Shown here one piece after another: positions 59,168 through 64,000 of a stretch of 64,000 nucleotides of DNA. The notes beneath the pieces were generated by a model. That model worked only from the letters and a program-made list of their open reading frames with translations, was not told the origin of the DNA and did not search any database. The translations under genes were made by a program, and so were the position numbers. This stretch comes from Tachypleus tridentatus (lineage: Eukaryota > Arthropoda > Merostomata > Xiphosura > Limulidae): NCBI RefSeq assembly GCF_004210375.1, contig NC_134827.1:99170672-99234671 (forward strand), written 5' to 3'. The first letter of the stretch is position 1. Every line of letters starts with the position of its first letter.

Positions 59168-62100
59168 CTGTAAATCAGAAAGTAAGATATTGAGAAAATG
59201 AATACAGCACATATTAATAAAAACACTCAAGTGATTAAAATTTTTGTACAGGATCAAAATACAGATATAATTTGGAGGAAATCTGAAAACTTCTAATCGT
59301 CCAAAAGAGAATTATTTCTAAACAAGTTCTGCCTGAAGAAAAGGAGATTCCTATTATGATCTTTGTAAAATAAATATTGTTTCACGACCTCGCATTGAAT
59401 ATTGTACATTACTGAGTTCTCTATAGTTTTCTAATCAAGTGCAACAAACTATAACCAGATTATTCTTACTGAATAATATTTGAACTGATTTGTTAAATGA
59501 ACAACACTTTAAGCCTCAGAAAAACATTTTAATAGGTTCAAGTCTCAATTATTTTACTACATGGAAAAAAAAACGTACCTGAATGCAATAATCTTATTAT
59601 AAACTGGATTTTTATTCTCTTTTGTAAGATCATAAAGTTAATAGAAATGTTTTGTACAAGATATAAGAGGCAATATCCAGTGACTAAGTGAATGGAAAAT
59701 ATAAAATAATGGAAGCATCTATTTTAAAACTAGAATTTCACTGAACATTTTTTTTTAGCGAGATGTATTTTATGACACACCTTAATAATGATATCTGAAC
59801 CTCCTCCATTGTTCATACTGAAGTACGCTATTTCAGGACTAAGAAATGTTGCAGTACTGGCATACATTTTGTAGCATGTTTCCATGAGTTGCTTAGCAAG
59901 CCTTTCGTGGGAGACTGGCATTCCATAATGAAAACCAAGAATTAAGGTACCAGATAGAAAGCAGACTAAATGGTCCTGGGACAAGATAACAAAAATAGTT
60001 TATCCATAAAGTAAAATTATTTTCAAACAAAATTATAGAAATACAAATTAATAAAATACAATCAGAAATAAAACTATTATTTTATTATTATTACAGGTCC
60101 ACAATCCCGTATCAGAAGTTCCGAAAACTGAAGATTTTTTTGTGGAGTGTGGAGCGTCAAGTACAACAGCTGACCCAACTCCACAACCCACTTGACCCAT
60201 ATCAATCAGGTGTGATGTGGCAGCGTGGCCCAGCTGCCTGACAGGCACATCAGTTGTGTTTCAGAGCTCCTACTGGTCATACGTATGTCTACTGTTTACT
60301 GATATTTTTGTCTTACTTTTCATTTTGTGACTTTGTGTTTAATGTCACTGTGAAAATGTCCCAGACTATTTACGTTCTTATATTTATTCCACTAAGTCAT
60401 TTTCCAGTTTATTATTACAGCATATAAGTAAACTGTAGTACTATTTATAATCTTTATTCATCCCACTTAATCTGAATATTAATGTATTAATCAGTGATGT
60501 CGAGAAAACCCACTTGTAGAGAAATATATATGCAAAAACGGCTCGTATGGGTTGAGAAAATATTTTACAAAGAAGGTCGAAACGTTGTTCGTTCTTCTAT
60601 GTAAAATATTTTCTCAACCCAAACGAGCCGTTTTTGCATATATATTAATGTATTTAATTACTGTTCATTTGAGACTGTGTACATTTAAGTGTTACCGAAT
60701 GTTTTTGTTGGAAATAAAACGTTTTAGATAATTTATGGTCTATAATTATCCCACTATTTATCAATACATTTCTCTATAAATAAACTGTAGTAGTATTTGT
60801 AGTCTTTTTATATTATCCACTTACTTTGAGTATTCATACATGTTTGCTGCAGTATTAATGTTTGATTATGGACCCTATTGGGGTGATACATTTGTTCTAA
60901 AATCAGAAAAATTCAAAAACACAACTGGCCCCAAGGGGTTTGGAAAAGGGATTGTGGACCTGTATTATTATTTTCTTACAGAAATGTATTTATTGAACTT
61001 CAAGGATGCAACTAATTTGTCTTTGCGGAAACAAAATAAAAGATGAAATGTGCATCACAGTAAAGGGATCATAAGCATTTTAAATTATATTAAAAACAAA
61101 TTAGTTGCTCTAAAGGACATCTCAGAAATTTTTAAAACGTAACAATTTCACATAGCTCTCAGCTTTACAAACCAAACAAAGGATGCCAAAAACCTGTTCA
61201 CCAAATAGCTAAAAGGCACATAACATTAACCATAACTAAACTGAAATAACAAAAGTACGTTTGATGTATTTAAACGTATTACGTTAAAACAATAATTGTG
61301 AAAGTTATTTTCAGGAATTCTAATGGCAACATATAATAAACAATTAATTCTATAAGAAGTTTCTCTGATTAAATAAATTTCATGAATATATGGCTATTGG
61401 GAAACTAAGGAGTCATGATACAGTTATGGACTTGATATATTCCCATTTTGAAAATAACTCACAGAAAATAAAAATACTATAGGATTTATAAAAAGGGAAA
61501 CATATTTTATTTTATTTTTTAATAAAGAGGGGTGACAAATGATTTATTCAAGAACAATTAGGCCTAATGTTTTACTACAAGTCCACATAAAAATTCTTCT
61601 GATGTTTAAATAGTACCAGGCATCGTACAGTACAAAATCTGAATTTTCTTGTATCCATGGTGAATGAACTATAAAACACGTGTATATATTATATTTTATT
61701 TTTCATGAATGAATAAATTTTGTTAAAGCTTTAAGAATACAAATAACTGAAACAAAATACATGCATGAACTCAAAAGTATCAACAGTAAAAACGTTTTGG
61801 TTCAGAGAAAGATATAAGCACAAAAAACAGAAGATAAAAGGAACTAACGAACTCTATAGAGAATGACACACAAGAAAGGAAGAATTAAACCTGCCATTTT
61901 TGGACTGTAGTTTCTTCCACTCAAGAGCTCGCCTACAAAAACCAACTGCTTTGGCTGACTTTTCCGAACGAGGTTTTTCATGACTCCTTCTATTGCTTCC
62001 ATGTAATCTTCTTTTAACCTGTCCACAGACAATGAAACAAAATTTACCCTGGAGTCATTCACAGAATATTTCTATCGAGTTATTTAGGAAATACAAAAAA

Positions 62101-63940
62101 AAAAACATCTTACTGGTTAAATAAATTACTAGGATTTTATACACCATGATGATAAATTGAAGAGTAGGAAAATAAGCAGAACATACAAATTAAGGAAGAT
62201 TGGTTCTGTTTTATAGATGGTCTATGTGGTTACTACATTTGTGGAATTTTATTTAATATTTTATGGTTAAGTGTTTGCTTGGGACTGATCAAGTGATCAA
62301 AAACTGGAATTTCCTTAATTATGCAAATCTCCAGATTTAAGACTACTGTAATTCTAAAACCAATTTCAATATTCTTAACATTGTTTAGGCAGAGTATTCA
62401 TGATGAAACTCTGTAGAATGGACAGCAACTTCCTGTTGTGGAGACACAAGTGTGGAGGATGATGTTTGGAAAGTCATCTGCCTTTCATCTTCAGGACTTT
62501 ACACTTGCCCTCTACACTTGTGTCTCCACAACAGGAAGTTGCCGTCCATTCTACAGAGTTTCATCATTTCAATGTTATTTCTACCTCAATATTCACATTT
62601 TCTTAGATCTTAAACTGTATTATTTTCTGAAAATATCAAACCAATCTATTCTGGTGACATAATACAAAAATTTATTATAACACTTTTATAATAAATTATT
62701 TGCTTGTGATGTCACGAGCCTTTTATAGTAATTTTATAGAAACAACATAACATTACTTTTAAGTGTGATTTTGATTCAGTAACTAGGGTTAACAAAATAG
62801 GTAAAGCAGTATGCTGTATCAAATCATTTTAATAGTAACACAAAATAAATCATACAAAATACTAAAATTATTAATATAGACCACTGCATTGAAACACAAA
62901 GCAGTATATAATTGAAACTCCAAAGTTTATTGCTTCATACATATATTGTGTAACACAAATGTTTTACTTCAGACTGGCTGTACAGTTTCAGAAAATACTC
63001 ATAATGTGTTCTTACTTCTCTTTTGGTTTTGTGTTACATACCATGATATGTTCCTTCCCGTTTGGATCCACTGTTTCAGAAGGTACTCATAATAAGTATC
63101 TGCACGTGCACCAAGGGTTATAGTGGAATGAGTACGAAACTGGCCCTTATCAGCATTGATAAACATTGGCACTAGTCCATCTTTTTTGGGTAAAGTATGT
63201 AAGTATTTTGACACGTGGAAAGCTGCCTCCTGATAGGAAAGAATTTGAAAGAAACAAGTTTCGAGACAATAATATTTGTACGATCTACCAAATTAACAAA
63301 ACCAACAAGTGTTAAAAATCGTACATTTAACAGAAAAAACAAACAGGTTTTATGCCATTCATTCAGAAAACTTTACTAGTTTTAACTACATATTTATATG
63401 ACATGCAATTTTAAGTGTCATGGTCATAAAAATCAATTTTATCCTCAAACATCCACATATCTTGATTCAATTTCAAAATAAACCTTACAAAAAAAACAAA
63501 ACATTTGTGTTAAGAGTGTATGATAATAACTATGTGTATACAGGTTTAGAGGGAAAATTCAGACTTCAGTACTCATATGCATTAGACGGTAAATTCTCAC
63601 TGTAAACAGGAGAGGTAATATTATCATGCACTGCATGTTACGATAATACACAATAACACTTGGAAAGTCTGCACATCCTCACACAATCATTTTGTATATA
63701 TCTTGTACACGTTGTACGAATACAAGGAAGAAAGAAAACAAAATTGCTCACTTCATATTTAGGATTACCAGTAATTCGACTGAGATCTCTAAACTCCAAC
63801 TGTACAGTTGAGACTTCAGATACTGAGCTGTCAGAACCCCAGAGAGGAGCATGAGCAAACCCAGTTTTCAGGTTAACATCAGAATACGGAACACCTGATC
63901 TAGTCCTGAAACAAGGCATCAGGTGGTCGGCAATGTCCAC
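58831..63940 (-). CDS. MAN1B1: MAN1B1-type ER alpha-1,2-mannosidase (GH47), 3' five exons, gene continues past right edge
   Basis: ER mannosidase I removes one mannose from Man9GlcNAc2 on glycoproteins, a step in N-glycan trimming and ER-associated degradation. It is normally a type II membrane protein facing the ER/Golgi lumen. Five exons (63940-63752, 63229-63042, 62018-61895, 59975-59781, 59167-58831) encode about 343 C-terminal residues that align along their length with human MAN1B1. GH47 landmarks are [41 protein letters not shown] (Asp equivalent to human D463), [22 protein letters not shown] (Glu equivalent to E599), [17 protein letters not shown] and the Ca-binding FNTE. The [16 protein letters not shown] arrangement and overall identity favour MAN1B1 over Golgi MAN1A. 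All junctions agree in phase if intron 3 is GC-AG. The last exon has one extra base. Confidence 0.94.
59168..59780. other. MAN1B1 last intron
   Basis: 613 bp, AT-rich, with no recognised element. Confidence 0.8.
59781..59975 (-). CDS. MAN1B1: MAN1B1 exon ([10 protein letters not shown] ... SDIIIK)
   Basis: The acceptor CTTGTCCCAG precedes GAC CAT TTA and the donor is TTAAG|GTGTGT. 195 nt, 65 codons, phase 0: [65 protein letters not shown]. Confidence 0.94.
60094..60962. mobile_element. Non-autonomous pogo/Tigger-like DNA transposon (MITE)
   Basis: An 869-bp element in a MAN1B1 intron. Its ends are perfect inverted repeats, CAGGTCCACAATCCC at the left (from 60094) and GGGATTGTGGACCTG at the right (to 60962), with weaker complementarity further in. 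TA lies on both sides (60092-60093 and 60963-60964). CAGG ends with TA duplications fit pogo/Tigger elements. No transposase frame is present. A later 154-bp insertion sits inside it. Confidence 0.8.
60489..60642. repeat. Head-to-head hammerhead-like repeat, inserted in the MITE
   Basis: A 154-bp fold-back insertion flanked by an exact 12-bp duplication, TATTAATGTATT (60477-60488 and 60643-60654). The left arm (CGAGAAAACCCACTTG ... CAAAAACGGCTCGTATGGGT ... ATTTTACA) and the right arm (TGTAAAATATTTTCTCAACC ... CGAGCCGTTTTTGCATATAT) are reverse complements for about 46 bp. Between them lies AAGAAGGTCGAAACGTTGTT. It is the same family as the copies at 9.4 and 35.4 kb, here as an inverted dimer. 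Confidence 0.85.
61895..62018 (-). CDS. MAN1B1: MAN1B1 exon ([10 protein letters not shown] ... SPKM), GC donor
   Basis: The acceptor TGTGGACAG precedes G TTA AAA GAA; the first base completes Trp, and 41 codons follow: [41 protein letters not shown]. To join DHLVCF of the next exon in phase 0, the exon must end at ATG (61895), followed by GCAGGT. That makes the donor GC. The nearby GT at 61890-61889 would add four bases and break the frame. Confidence 0.9.
62401..62566. mobile_element. Fold-back element (hairpin MITE) in MAN1B1 intron
   Basis: 56-bp arms (62401-62456 and 62511-62566) are nearly perfect reverse complements, with shared blocks TGATGAAACTCTGTAGAATG, CAACTTCCTGTTGTGGAGAC and ACAAGTGT. 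The 54-bp centre is itself partly palindromic. No clear target duplication and no coding capacity. Superfamily unknown. Confidence 0.85.
63042..63229 (-). CDS. MAN1B1: MAN1B1 exon ([21 protein letters not shown])
   Basis: The acceptor TTTCCTATCAG precedes GAG GCA GCT and the donor is ATCATG|GTATGT. The 188 nt encode 62 residues plus two bases. Includes [17 protein letters not shown] and [19 protein letters not shown]; the Asp of ARAD is the catalytic residue known as D463 in human MAN1B1. Confidence 0.94.
63752..63940 (-). CDS. MAN1B1: MAN1B1 exon (PYSDVNL ... NPKYE)
   Basis: The acceptor TTTTGTGACAG precedes GTG GAC ATT and the donor is TATGAA|GTGAGC. 189 nt, 63 codons, phase 0 at both ends: [63 protein letters not shown]. 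Closely matches the human segment NRLMPAFRT ... QLEFRELSRLTG. Confidence 0.94.
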
Positions 63941-64000
63941 CTGTCACAAAACTCACAGTAGTTAATCTTTTATGTAATGACAAAAATAACACTAAAACAA

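Overview
This is a window of an AT-rich animal nuclear genome with sparse genes, long introns and many repeats. Three tRNA-like SINE families recur throughout. They, the chelicerate-like proteins and the CR1-type LINEs suggest a horseshoe crab or a close relative. That assignment rests on recognising the repeats by eye and is an inference.

Three host genes can be built exon by exon, all on the minus strand. (1) RPL5 (large-subunit ribosomal protein uL18) runs from an ATG-only first exon near 13.5 kb to beyond the left edge; its first four exons are here. (2) A homologue of NPDC1/CAB-1, a neuronal single-pass membrane protein, spans about 44.2 to 19.2 kb in seven exons. (3) The C-terminal half of ER mannosyl-oligosaccharide 1,2-alpha-mannosidase (MAN1B1, GH47) occupies five exons from 63.9 to 58.8 kb, and its 5' part lies beyond the right edge. 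Intron phases agree at all but one of the junctions where both sides could be fixed. NPDC1 and MAN1B1 are also close neighbours on human 9q34.3, so this may be an old linkage.

Each gene has exactly one single-base problem: an extra base in RPL5 exon 4, a missing base at the NPDC1 exon 4/5 junction, and an extra base in the last MAN1B1 exon. In each case the conserved protein continues perfectly in the shifted frame. Residual assembly indels explain this best. MAN1B1 also appears to contain a GC-AG intron.

Layout: 1-13.6 kb RPL5, whose 7.3-kb intron 1 holds a decayed CR1-type LINE; 13.6-19.2 kb intergenic, with a weak retroelement fossil; 19.2-44.2 kb NPDC1, whose introns hold a CR1-type LINE (about 22-23.6 kb), a LINE ORF1 remnant (28 kb), a SINE-centred palindrome (33 kb) and a 29-copy 45-bp minisatellite (40.7-42.0 kb); 44.3-58.8 kb SINE-packed intergenic DNA with a folded-back piece of 28S rRNA at 56.83-57.0 kb; 58.8-64 kb MAN1B1, with a pogo-like MITE carrying a nested fold-back insertion.

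The most unusual features are the 28S rRNA fold-back, which spans the R2 retrotransposon target sequence, and the number of unrelated fold-back structures (3.3, 33.0, 56.7, 56.9, 60.5 and 62.4 kb). No operon-like cluster, CRISPR array or intact mobile element was found.
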